Source: an uncultured Lachnospiraceae bacterium
GTDB lineage: Bacteria; Bacillota; Clostridia; Lachnospirales; Lachnospiraceae
Assembly (NCBI GenBank): GCA_910588215.1
Contig: CAJUQJ010000046.1
Coordinates: 1-31,087, forward strand
Length of the DNA stretch: 31,087 nucleotides
Reading direction: 5' to 3'
Of the stretch, positions 6,983 to 14,213 are shown piece by piece; the stretch's first letter is position 1, and each line of letters starts with the position of its first letter. Below the pieces are notes generated by a model, which worked only from the letters and a program-made list of their open reading frames with translations, ran no database searches and was not told where the DNA came from. The position numbers and the translations under genes were made by a program.

Positions 6983-7246
6983 TTAATCCTGAACGTAAGG
7001 CATAAGCGCTACGTGTCTTGCACGCTTGATCGCTACTGTCAATGCACGCTGATGCTTAGCGCAGTTGCCAGTGATCCTTCTGGGAAGAATCTTACCTCTC
7101 TCGGATACATATCTTCTCAGCTTATTCGTATCCTTGTAATCAATTACATTATCTTTACCGCAAAATACGCATACTTTCTTTCTTCTACGCATTCCACCCT
7201 TTTTCTTTGCAGGATAATCCGGCCTGTCTGTTTTATTAAATGCCAT
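6983..7246 (-). CDS. rpsR: 30S ribosomal protein S18 (zinc-binding form)
   Basis: The 87-residue protein is S18 by its KVCVFCGKDNVIDYKD and RRITGNCAKHQR blocks. C26, C29, C62 and H65 form a complete zinc-ribbon set, so this is the C-plus (zinc-binding) form rather than the zinc-independent paralogue. S18 pairs with S6 on the 16S rRNA platform. It is the last gene of the rpsF-ssb-rpsR operon, has a good AAGGAGG-type ribosome binding site, and is followed by a terminator. Confidence 0.98.
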   Translation of the reverse strand: MAFNKTDRPDYPAKKKGGMRRRKKVCVFCGKDNVIDYKDTNKLRRYVSERGKILPRRITGNCAKHQRALTVAIKRARHVALMPYVQD

Positions 7247-7309
7247 GGTTTTGCCTCCTTCTAAATCAGTAACAGAAAAGCCCCCTTCTCCGTCACTAAA
7301 ATCAAATGA

Positions 7310-7750
7310 TCAGTTGAACGGCAGTTCCTCGTCGATTCCGTCGGGAATATTCATGAAACCATCGCCGGCCGCTGCCGGTGCGGGTCTTCCTGCAGGAGCA
7401 AATCCACTGTCGCCACTTCCGGCGCTGTTCTTACTCTCAGCAAATTCCTGATCCTCTACTACAACATCTGTCGTATACACTTTAACGCCATCCTTATTGG
7501 TATAGCTGCCAGTCTGGATACGTCCCGTGATCGCAATCTTCGTTCCTTTGTGGAGATACTTCTCGGCAAACTCACCTGACCTGCCAAAAGCAACACAGCT
7601 GATAAAATCTGCAGTCTGATCGTCGTTATTACGATTGAATCTGCGATCCACGGCCAATGTATATCTCGCAACTGCCATAGCGTTATCCCCCTGGGAATAT
7701 CTCACCTCAGGATCTCTTGTCAAACGCCCCATTAGTATTACTTTGTTCAT
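7310..7750 (-). CDS. ssb: Single-stranded DNA-binding protein SSB
   Basis: The 146-residue protein has an N-terminal OB fold (MNKVILMGRLTRDPEVRYSQG to about residue 105) with the TADFISCVAFGRSGEFAEKYLHKG segment. A Gly/Ala/Pro-rich flexible linker follows, then an acidic tip ending DEELPFN. The tip recruits replication and repair partners. It differs from the usual C-terminal Phe by one extra Asn, which would alter the free carboxylate next to Phe that partner pockets recognise. The gene lies 12 bp after rpsF and 63 bp before rpsR, the standard Firmicutes operon, with AGAGGA as ribosome binding site. Confidence 0.97.
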   Translation of the reverse strand: MNKVILMGRLTRDPEVRYSQGDNAMAVARYTLAVDRRFNRNNDDQTADFISCVAFGRSGEFAEKYLHKGTKIAITGRIQTGSYTNKDGVKVYTTDVVVEDQEFAESKNSAGSGDSGFAPAGRPAPAAAGDGFMNIPDGIDEELPFN

Positions 7751-7762
7751 AAAGTCCTCTTT

Positions 7763-8053
7763 CTATTTCTCGTCCTGTCTTACGCACAGATATCTGATGA
7801 CGTTATCCATGATACGGATACGGCTCTCGATCTCGGCCGGAACATTGCTTTCAGCATCAAACTGGATGAAATAGTAATAAGCCTCTTTCATTTTCTGTAC
7901 TTCATAGGCTAATCTCTTCTTACCCCAGTCGTCAACATTGGTGATCTGGCCGCCGAATCTTTCTACCAGAGCCTTCGCTTTCTCTAAAGTAGCGGCTCTC
8001 TCTTCGTCTTCGATCTTCGCACTGACAACAACGGCTAATTCGTATTTGTTCAT
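7763..8053 (-). CDS. rpsF: 30S ribosomal protein S6
   Basis: The 96-residue protein carries the S6 hallmarks MNKYELAVVVSAKIEDEE, VDDWGKKRLAYEVQKMKEAYY and IRIMDNVIRYLCVR. S6 binds S18 and helps build the 30S platform. The start has a textbook AAAAGGAGG ribosome binding site. A leader of about 65 bases with a strong hairpin and a palindrome at the transcription start lies between the promoter (8128-8157) and the gene. It is first in the rpsF-ssb-rpsR operon. Confidence 0.98.
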   Translation of the reverse strand: MNKYELAVVVSAKIEDEERAATLEKAKALVERFGGQITNVDDWGKKRLAYEVQKMKEAYYYFIQFDAESNVPAEIESRIRIMDNVIRYLCVRQDEK

Positions 8054-8079
8054 GCTTCGTTTCCTCCTTTTGGTCTCTG

Positions 8080-8101
8080 GCCCCTTCCATCGGAAAGGAG
8101 C
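8080..8101 (-). promoter_or_regulatory. rpsF leader hairpin, candidate S6:S18 autoregulatory site
   Basis: On the minus strand a 9-10 bp stem (8092-8101 with 8080-8088) closes a three-base GAT loop that follows TTTCC and precedes GGAAGG. Many bacteria carry an rpsF leader motif that mimics the 16S site bound by S6:S18, with a conserved CCG. A CCG is present here at the loop edge. The match is by eye only. Confidence 0.4.
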
Positions 8102-8109
8102 AAGGATGA

Positions 8110-8124
8110 TTGACTTAAAGTCAA
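8110..8124. promoter_or_regulatory. Palindrome at the rpsF transcription start
   Basis: TTGACTTAAAGTCAA is a perfect 7+1+7 palindrome. It begins four bases downstream of the -10 box of the rpsF promoter, so it spans the expected +1. It could be an operator or the first hairpin of the leader. Confidence 0.5.
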
Positions 8125-8127
8125 GTT

Positions 8128-8157
8128 AGTATATCACGAGTATTAATAATATCACAA
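8128..8157 (-). promoter_or_regulatory. Promoter of rpsF-ssb-rpsR
   Basis: On the minus strand TTGTGA (8152-8157) and TATACT (8128-8133) are separated by 18 bp, with TGA directly before the -10 giving an extended -10. Distance to rpsF is about 75 bp. Confidence 0.7.
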
Positions 8158-8194
8158 GAGGGAAGTTTGTGCAAGCAGATTTTACAGAATCTCT

Positions 8195-8369
8195 GTAACA
8201 GTTCAGCCATGAAATACTCTGCAGACTATGTGTGGGTGCTTGCACACAAAACATGGGCTGCAAAATATTTCATGGGCAGAGCGCCCTCTGATGAAATAAA
8301 AGATAAGCCGCAAGGCGGCGCCGGCTGCGCAGCAGACGCTTTTATGAATGCAGAGGGCTGAACTGTTAC
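8195..8369. repeat. Structured inverted-repeat element between DUF951 gene and rpsF
   Basis: Perfect 14-bp arms (8195-8208 and 8356-8369) close a 175-bp element. Arm A is an 18-bp helix with two G-U pairs (8207-8224 with 8258-8275) capped by a small hairpin. Arm B is closed by 8283-8290 with 8351-8358 and contains ATGAAATAAAAG, GCAGACGC and CTTTTATGAATG. The A-B order and the B-arm core match the element at 6604-6798 in the same orientation, although the stem sequences differ. Most of the 323-bp gap between rpsF and the DUF951 gene is this element plus the rpsF promoter region. Confidence 0.8.
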
Positions 8370-8391
8370 CAACAGTTCAATCCTCTGCATT
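8347..8391. repeat. 21-bp-arm palindrome overlapping the DUF951 gene end
   Basis: 8347-8367 is complementary to 8371-8391 at 19 of 21 positions, around a three-base centre; one of the two exceptions is a G-U pair. The left arm is the end of the structured element 8195-8369 and the right arm runs into the last codons of the DUF951 gene. The hairpin and the element's closing stem use the same bases and are mutually exclusive. It lacks a clear T-run. Confidence 0.7.
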
Positions 8392-8568
8392 CTTGCTGCG
8401 GATTTCTTTCACATTCTTCTCCGCCTGTCTGCGTGCGATCATGATCTGATGCCCGCAGCCCATACATTTTAAGCGGAAATCCGCACCGATCCGCAGTACC
8501 TCCCATTCCCTGGAACCACAGGGATGTTGTTTCTTTAATTTCAGGATGTCTCCTACCTGGATGTCCAT
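8377..8568 (-). CDS. DUF951 family small protein
   Basis: The 63-residue protein fits the DUF951 family in length and pattern: MDIQVGDILKLKKQHPCGSREWEVLRIGAD, then RLKCMGCGH and IMIARR. C17, C35 and C38 could bind a metal, and the fold is probably an OB-like or SH3-like small barrel. The family is widespread in Firmicutes, often near replication or ribosomal genes, and its function is not established. An AGGTG ribosome binding site precedes the ATG. It lies about 100 bp after the sirtuin gene and may be the end of the leuA-cobB transcript. Its last 15 coding bases form one arm of a long palindrome. Confidence 0.85.
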   Translation of the reverse strand: MDIQVGDILKLKKQHPCGSREWEVLRIGADFRLKCMGCGHQIMIARRQAEKNVKEIRSKNAED

Positions 8569-8670
8569 TAAATACTACACCTCCCCATATCCGATCATCA
8601 TCCGGAACAGAATGCACAGATCTCCCTGTCGCAGCCAAACTGTCTGCATTCCTGCAGGAAGCTTTACGTC

Positions 8671-9387
8671 TCAATCAAGCTGCGAAAAAATCTCCCCGAT
8701 GCTTCCCTGTACGATCAGATCCGCAGCAGAATCCCGCGGTGTAGGTGTCTTATTAACCAGCACAAGTTTATTCCCTCTGTAATAATCCAGAAGCCCGGCT
8801 GCCGGATAGACCGCCAGGGACGTACCGCCTACGATCAGGACATCTGCCTCGCTGATATAGCGCACGGCATCCGTGAGAGTCTTCTGATCCAGGCCTTCCT
8901 CATATAACACCACATCCGGCTTGACGCTTCCGCCACATTCACATGTCGGCACACCTTCCGAATTGACAATATGCTCAACACCGTAGAATTTACCGCAGCG
9001 CTCACAGTAATTGCGCAGCACCGATCCGTGCAGCTCCAATACCACCTTGCTGCCCGCCGCCTGATGCAATCCGTCAATGTTCTGCGTCACGACCGCTTTC
9101 AGCTTACCCTCCTGCTCCCACTGCGCCAGTTTCCTGTGTACCGCATTCGGTCCGGCATCCAGGCACAACATCTTGGCCCGGTAGAACCGGTAGAACTCAT
9201 CCGGTTTCTTTCTGTAAAAAGTATGGCTCAAGATCGTCTCCGGCGGATAATCATAGTGCTGATTGTACAGTCCGTCGACGCTCCTGAAATCCGGAATGCC
9301 GCTCTCTGTGGATACCCCCGCTCCGCCGAAGAAGACAATATTGTCGCTTTCCCGTACCCATTCCCTCAATTGTTCTATCTGCGTCAT
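8671..9387 (-). CDS. cobB: NAD-dependent protein deacylase, sirtuin (Sir2/CobB)
   Basis: The 238-residue protein has all class motifs: GAGVSTESGIPDFRS (22-36) for NAD binding, TQNIDGLH (101-108), catalytic H120 in LELHGS, a zinc knuckle with C128, C131, C149 and C151, and GGTSLAVYPAAGL near residue 197. Sirtuins remove acetyl or other acyl groups from lysines using NAD. The ATG lies 21 bp after the leuA stop, so the two genes are probably co-transcribed. No N-terminal extension or membrane segment is present. Its substrate here cannot be inferred. Confidence 0.96.
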   Translation of the reverse strand: MTQIEQLREWVRESDNIVFFGGAGVSTESGIPDFRSVDGLYNQHYDYPPETILSHTFYRKKPDEFYRFYRAKMLCLDAGPNAVHRKLAQWEQEGKLKAVVTQNIDGLHQAAGSKVVLELHGSVLRNYCERCGKFYGVEHIVNSEGVPTCECGGSVKPDVVLYEEGLDQKTLTDAVRYISEADVLIVGGTSLAVYPAAGLLDYYRGNKLVLVNKTPTPRDSAADLIVQGSIGEIFSQLD

Positions 9388-9408
9388 ACACCTTCTCCTC
9401 TCCAGAAG

Positions 9409-11088
9409 TTACCGTTCACCCAGTCCAAGCCTGTTGATCGCAGAAAAGATGGCTCTGACCGACGCTCTTGTAATATTCGAGCTTACACCCACGCCGTACG
9501 TAACACGCCCGCTATCCACGTCAAGCAAATGAATATACGCCGCTGCCTGTGAATTGGAACCGCTCTGCAGCGCATGTTCCTCGTAATCCAGAATCTTAAT
9601 ATCAAGCTCCAGTTCTTCCTGAAGACCGCGCTTCACTGCGTCGATCGGTCCGTTACCCACTGCCTCAAACCGCTTCTCCACACCGGCATCCGTGTAGAGT
9701 ACCGTCACCTTTGTATCAAATTCTGACGTTGTCTCCTCGCTTAAGTCATCCACACGCAGTCTGCGGAAATGAATCGGTTCCTTCTGGTCAAGATACTGCT
9801 TTCGGAAATTATCCATGATCTGATCAGGCGACACCTCGCCCTGCTTCTCGGATATCTTCTGGATCACCCCGGCAAATTCCTTATGCATACCCTTAGGCAG
9901 CTTGAAGCCAAAATACGTATCCATGATAAAGGCCACACCGCCCTTTCCGGACTGTGAATTGATCCGCACTATCGGCTCGTATTCTCTGCCGATATCCGAA
10001 GGATCAATGGGAAGATAAGGCACCTGCCAGATCTCATTCCCACGCTCTTTCATGGCCTGTACGCCCTTATTGATCGCATCCTGATGGGAGCCCGAGAAGG
10101 CTGTAAATACCAGCTTGCCCGCGTAGGGATGCCTTGGATGTATCTGCATCTTGCAGCATCTCTCGTAGATCTCTATGCTCTCATTCACATGTTCTATGGC
10201 AAGCTTGGGATCGATTCCCTGTGAAAACATATTATAAGCAATATTCATGATATCCACATTGCCGGTCCGCTCACCGTTGCCGAACAGTGTGCCCTCTACG
10301 CGCTCAGCTCCCGCTAACAACGCCAGTTCCGCACTGGCCACACCCGTTCCCCTGTCATTATGCGGATGCACACTCAGAATGATGCTCTCTCTGTTCTTGA
10401 AATGCGTATTCATCCACTCAATCTGATCCGCATACACATTGGGGGTGTTCGTCTCCACCGTAGACGGCAGGTTGATGATCATCGGGTTCTCCTTCGTAGG
10501 TCCCCACTCTTCCTGCACCGCCGTACAAATCTCCAAAGCATACTCCAGTTCTGTTCCGGTGAAGCTCTCCGGAGAGTATTCCAGTATGATCTTGCCCTGG
10601 AAATCTGCGGCATACCGCTTCACCATCCTCGTGCCTTCCACCGCGATTCTGGTGATTTCTTCCTTCTCCATATGGAAGACTACATCCCGCTGCAAAGTGG
10701 ATGTCGAATTATAGATATGAACGATCGCCTGCCTACATCCCTCGATAGCCTCGAATGTCCGCGCCACAAGTTCTTCTCTGCACTGCGTCAATACCTGTAC
10801 GACTACATCATCCGGAATCAGCTTACGATCGATCAGCTGGCGCAGGAAATCGAACTCTATCTGGCTGGCAGCCGGAAATCCGACCTCGATCTCCTTAAAT
10901 CCCAGCTTGATCAGATAGTTAAAGAACTCTATCTTCTCTGATACCACCATAGGATCGATCAGCGCCTGATTGCCGTCCCGCAAGTCCACACTGCACCAGA
11001 TCGGCGCTTTCTCGATCTCTCTCCCAGGCCATTTCCTTTCCGGATAGTTTACTACCGGATTCTTACGATAATGTTTGTAGTTTAACAC
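9409..11088 (-). CDS. leuA: 2-isopropylmalate synthase (long, two-domain form)
   Basis: The enzyme condenses acetyl-CoA and 2-ketoisovalerate, the first committed step of leucine synthesis. The GTG at 11088 is the likely start because GGAGGA (11095-11100) sits six bases upstream; the frame stays open further upstream but has no second site. This gives 559 residues. The TIM-barrel catalytic domain shows SVDLRDGNQAL, IEVGFPAAS, the metal-binding HPHNDRG and GTLFGNGERTGNVD. The C-terminal allosteric domain (about 430-555) is the leucine-feedback type, with VDSGRVTYGVGVSSNITRASVRAI. The overall form is that of the long LeuA of actinobacteria. A terminator lies between ptsH and this gene with no room for a promoter. 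No T-box leader is visible. Confidence 0.95.
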   Translation of the reverse strand: MLNYKHYRKNPVVNYPERKWPGREIEKAPIWCSVDLRDGNQALIDPMVVSEKIEFFNYLIKLGFKEIEVGFPAASQIEFDFLRQLIDRKLIPDDVVVQVLTQCREELVARTFEAIEGCRQAIVHIYNSTSTLQRDVVFHMEKEEITRIAVEGTRMVKRYAADFQGKIILEYSPESFTGTELEYALEICTAVQEEWGPTKENPMIINLPSTVETNTPNVYADQIEWMNTHFKNRESIILSVHPHNDRGTGVASAELALLAGAERVEGTLFGNGERTGNVDIMNIAYNMFSQGIDPKLAIEHVNESIEIYERCCKMQIHPRHPYAGKLVFTAFSGSHQDAINKGVQAMKERGNEIWQVPYLPIDPSDIGREYEPIVRINSQSGKGGVAFIMDTYFGFKLPKGMHKEFAGVIQKISEKQGEVSPDQIMDNFRKQYLDQKEPIHFRRLRVDDLSEETTSEFDTKVTVLYTDAGVEKRFEAVGNGPIDAVKRGLQEELELDIKILDYEEHALQSGSNSQAAAYIHLLDVDSGRVTYGVGVSSNITRASVRAIFSAINRLGLGER

Positions 11089-11109
11089 TTTGTCTCCTCC
11101 AATTCCGCG

Positions 11110-11138
11110 AAAGAAAAGCCCGTTGTACACAACGGGCT
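11110..11138 (-). terminator. Terminator between ptsH and leuA
   Basis: On the minus strand a perfect 9-bp stem (11130-11138 with 11117-11125) with a four-base loop is followed by TTTTCTTT (complement of 11110-11117). It starts 12 bp after the ptsH stop and ends about 10 bp before the leuA ribosome binding site. Confidence 0.85.
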
Positions 11139-11150
11139 AAACAGACAATA

Positions 11151-11414
11151 TTATTCACCGAGTCCACTTTCAATCGCATTGATCAATGTCTTCAACGCTT
11201 CTTCTTCGTCTTCACCATCACAAACAAACTCGACCTCATCACCACATTTGACGCATGCACCCAGCACACTCAATACACTTTTGGCATTCGCTGTATTGTC
11301 CCGAAATGTAAAAGTTATCAAAGATTTAAATTGCATCGCTTCCTTACATAGGATGCCTGCCGGTCTTAGATGCAGCCCTGTCGGGTTTTTGATGACTACC
11401 TTTTGGCTTACCAT
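11151..11414 (-). CDS. ptsH: HPr family phosphocarrier protein
   Basis: From the ATG at 11414, preceded by GGAGGATAAGG, the product is 87 residues, the normal HPr size. H15 lies in the active-site block PTGLHLRPAG and is the phosphorylation site used by enzyme I. S46 in NAKSVLSVLG is the HPr kinase site of Firmicutes. Having both residues argues for true HPr over the Crh paralogue, which lacks the histidine. HPr passes phosphate from PEP to sugar permeases and, when Ser-phosphorylated, mediates carbon catabolite repression. The frame extends 20 codons further upstream without a ribosome binding site, so the shorter start is chosen. It has a strong promoter and its own terminator. Confidence 0.9.
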   Translation of the reverse strand: MVSQKVVIKNPTGLHLRPAGILCKEAMQFKSLITFTFRDNTANAKSVLSVLGACVKCGDEVEFVCDGEDEEEALKTLINAIESGLGE

Positions 11415-11523
11415 ACCCTTATCCTCCAATTTAGTTCCAGTTGAAGTTTCCCCCTCTGTACCGCATTGTATCAATCCCCTTCATAAATCAATACAATACA
11501 TCACTAACCGCAACTTACTTTTT

Positions 11524-11551
11524 ATTATAACATTTTTACCAGAAATAACAA
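11524..11551 (-). promoter_or_regulatory. Promoter of ptsH
   Basis: On the minus strand TTGTTA (11546-11551) and a perfect TATAAT (11524-11529) are spaced by 16 bp, with TGT directly before the -10 (extended -10). It lies directly after the glmM stop codon, about 110 bp before ptsH. Confidence 0.75.
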
Positions 11552-11554
11552 GTG

Positions 11555-12904
11555 TTACAGCATAATATTCTGTATAAGTTCAGCCAGTTTCTTAGCTTCC
11601 ACATCGATCATCTTCTGATCCTTGCCCTCGATCATAACTCTTACAAGCGGTTCCGTTCCGGAAGGCCTGATCAATACTCTTCCTTCACCTGCAAATTTCC
11701 TGTCAAGTTCGGCGATTGCTTCCGCGATCTCGGAATAATCCATATACTTTTCTTTCTTATGGTTAGGTACCTTTGCATTGACCAATGCCTGCGGCATTAC
11801 TTCCATGACCTGCTTCAACTCCGACAGCGGTTTCCCCGTCTCCACGATCACCTGCAGCAGATGAAGCGCACTCAGAAGGCCGTCACCGGTCGTATTCTCA
11901 TCTAAGAAAATGATATGACCGGATTGTTCTCCACCAAGACTCGCTCCTATCTCCTTCATTCTCTCCAGAACGTATCTGTCTCCCACTTTCGTCTGCTCTA
12001 TCTGAATGTCATTCCTCTCCCCCATCAGGAAGAAGCCCAGATTACTCATCACCGTGGCAACGATCGTATTCTTATTCAGCTGACCGCCCTGCTTCATATG
12101 CAGGCCCACCATAGCCATGATCTGGTCACCGTCAACGATATTGCCGAGTTCGTCTACCGCCAGGAGTCTGTCCGCATCCCCGTCAAAAGCCAGGCCTAGA
12201 TTCGCCTTCTCATATACTACTCTCGCCTGTAACTCCTCCATATGCGTAGATCCACAGTTAGCATTGATATTAGTGCCGTCCGGGTTGTTATGGATCGCGA
12301 CTACCTCCGCTCCCAGTTCCTTCATCGTCTCCACGGAAGTATAGAAAGCGGCTCCTTCCGCACAATCCAGTACGATTTTCATGCCGTGCAGATCGACATT
12401 GACGGCTTTCATCGCATGGTTAATATATTCCTCTCTGGCATCCGTACGGTACTTGATCTTACCGACTCCTGCCCCGATCGGGAACTTGACTCCCTGCATA
12501 CCGTTTCTGATCAGTTCTTCTATCTCATCCTCTAAAGCATCCGGCAGCTTATAGCCGTTGCCGTCGAAAAACTTAATTCCGTTAAACTCAACCGAATTGT
12601 GCGATGCCGAGATCACTACTCCCGCGTCAACCTTGTATTTCCTTGTAAGATAAGCTACCGCCGGCGTAGGCAGCACACCCACATACACAGCATTCGCACC
12701 GACAGAACATGCACCTGCCATAAGTGCATTTGCCAGCATATCACCGGAAATCCTCGTATCACATCCTACCATGATCGTCGGTTTATGCGCATTCTCCTTC
12801 GATAGAACGAAAGCTCCCGCCTGTCCAAGCTGCATCGCCAGCTGCGGCGTTAATTCCTCATTCGCAATACCTCTTACACCATCTGTACCAAATAATCTGC
12901 TCAT
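11555..12904 (-). CDS. glmM: Phosphoglucosamine mutase GlmM
   Basis: The 449-residue enzyme interconverts glucosamine-6-phosphate and glucosamine-1-phosphate for UDP-GlcNAc and peptidoglycan synthesis. The start MSRLFGTDGVRG is diagnostic. The catalytic phosphoserine is S101 in ISASHNS, the metal-binding loop DGDADR is at 241-246, the sugar-binding loop is GGEQSGH, and the phosphate-binding loop is RPSGTEPLVRVM near 402-413. It is last in the cdaA-cdaR-glmM string with 28 bp after cdaR. In Bacillus, Listeria and related bacteria GlmM binds and inhibits CdaA, which links cell-wall precursor supply to c-di-AMP levels. Confidence 0.97.
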   Translation of the reverse strand: MSRLFGTDGVRGIANEELTPQLAMQLGQAGAFVLSKENAHKPTIMVGCDTRISGDMLANALMAGACSVGANAVYVGVLPTPAVAYLTRKYKVDAGVVISASHNSVEFNGIKFFDGNGYKLPDALEDEIEELIRNGMQGVKFPIGAGVGKIKYRTDAREEYINHAMKAVNVDLHGMKIVLDCAEGAAFYTSVETMKELGAEVVAIHNNPDGTNINANCGSTHMEELQARVVYEKANLGLAFDGDADRLLAVDELGNIVDGDQIMAMVGLHMKQGGQLNKNTIVATVMSNLGFFLMGERNDIQIEQTKVGDRYVLERMKEIGASLGGEQSGHIIFLDENTTGDGLLSALHLLQVIVETGKPLSELKQVMEVMPQALVNAKVPNHKKEKYMDYSEIAEAIAELDRKFAGEGRVLIRPSGTEPLVRVMIEGKDQKMIDVEAKKLAELIQNIML

Positions 12905-12932
12905 TATTATAGCTGCTTCCTTTCCTGCTTCT

Positions 12933-14213
12933 TTATTCCGGTTCCGTAATGTGTACGTTTATCCAGTTTTCTTCCAGCACGACCGTCGAATCCTCCGGCA
13001 GTCCTACCGCTAGCGGCATTCTGTAATAACCGCTCTCCAATTCGGTAAGTTCCTCAGCCGTCATCCACGCGGCTACATCCACATAGGCTTCCAGCGCAGC
13101 CAGATCGATCTGTTCCAACTCGGAGTTCAACCCGATCAGCACGATGCCATAGTTCTCTTCCGGTTCCGTTATCGTTGCATGAAACCCTGCCGGCACTCCC
13201 ATAATATTGATGCGTTCCACGGGCACGGACAGATTCCGTCTCTGTACCTGCTCTATCTGCACTGCTATCCTGATCTGTCCGTCAAAGTCTTCCTCCGCCA
13301 GGATCGCGCCCTTCGGCAGATAGTCATTAAGATCTATGGTCGTCTGCACTGTTTCCCGTTGACCGGTCACATCCAGAACCCCTTCCGGGATCTCGATAGA
13401 AGCCGTCTCCCGCATAAGCTCGGACTTTCCTGCGATCATGACTGCATTCCTGCTGCTTGTTATCTCTCCGGTAGTCTTATAACCGTCTGCCGGCACACCA
13501 CTGACTGTATATGTGATAGGCACTGTTTTCTTTTCGAGTATCTCGACATTGACGCGCACTTTTGTAATGTTCTTCTCAATACTCTGGGATCTGATCTCCA
13601 CACCTGCTTCATTGTACAGCCGTATATCGGAATCCGTTCCGATATTACTCGTAAATCCGGAGACATCTACCTCGGCCTGTGCTCTTGCAATCTGAGACAC
13701 CACGGACTTCGGCCCGGAAACTCTGATCAGATTCTGCTCCGTACTCACATTGCCGACCATATACCCTTCCTCGATCTCCCCCGTCACATTCGGACGGATC
13801 GGAAGAGATTTGGCCTGTTTGTCTTCGATATTTAATTTGACACTTTCTATATTACCCTTGATGCTCTCCACTTTATCATTGTATTTGTTGGTATACAACT
13901 TGATGCTGATGGTATTCAGACTTGTCAGGTCATTCATATCCGCCTCAGCAATGACGTTAGAGGCACTCAGTGTATCGATGATAGATCTGGGAGCTCGTAT
14001 TATGACCGAGTCTATCATATTGGTACCGTCCAGCACTTCAAAGATCTGTCCTTTGTCCGTGATCAGATTCTCATTCTTGATGGTTACCGGTATGTTATTC
14101 ACCTCCAAAGGAGAGATCGGATCGTTGATATTCGTTACAATGATCCAAAGCATGACTGCAAACAGAAAAGATACCAGTTTCAGTCCCCAGTTCTTGGTGA
14201 TCCTATGCTTCAT
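12933..14213 (-). CDS. cdaR: CdaR (YbbR-domain regulator of CdaA)
   Basis: The 426-residue protein starts with a short basic cytoplasmic stretch and one transmembrane helix (about 10-27, KLVSFLFAVMLWIIVTNI), followed by an extracytoplasmic region made of about four YbbR repeats. Examples of the repeat start are EVNNIPVTIKNENL, KQAKSLPIRPNVTGEIEEGY, KTVPITYTVSGVPADGYKT and RNLSVPVERINIMGVPAGF. CdaR anchors outside the membrane and modulates the diadenylate cyclase CdaA. The ATG overlaps the cdaA 3' end by 11 bp, implying translational coupling. The repeat count and gene position match other Firmicutes. Confidence 0.93.
   Translation of the reverse strand: MKHRITKNWGLKLVSFLFAVMLWIIVTNINDPISPLEVNNIPVTIKNENLITDKGQIFEVLDGTNMIDSVIIRAPRSIIDTLSASNVIAEADMNDLTSLNTISIKLYTNKYNDKVESIKGNIESVKLNIEDKQAKSLPIRPNVTGEIEEGYMVGNVSTEQNLIRVSGPKSVVSQIARAQAEVDVSGFTSNIGTDSDIRLYNEAGVEIRSQSIEKNITKVRVNVEILEKKTVPITYTVSGVPADGYKTTGEITSSRNAVMIAGKSELMRETASIEIPEGVLDVTGQRETVQTTIDLNDYLPKGAILAEEDFDGQIRIAVQIEQVQRRNLSVPVERINIMGVPAGFHATITEPEENYGIVLIGLNSELEQIDLAALEAYVDVAAWMTAEELTELESGYYRMPLAVGLPEDSTVVLEENWINVHITEPE

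Noticed and set aside
11089..11150. T-box or leucine leader peptide upstream of leuA
   Set aside because: Only about 60 bp separate ptsH and leuA and they contain a plain terminator; there is no T-box sequence and no leucine codon run.
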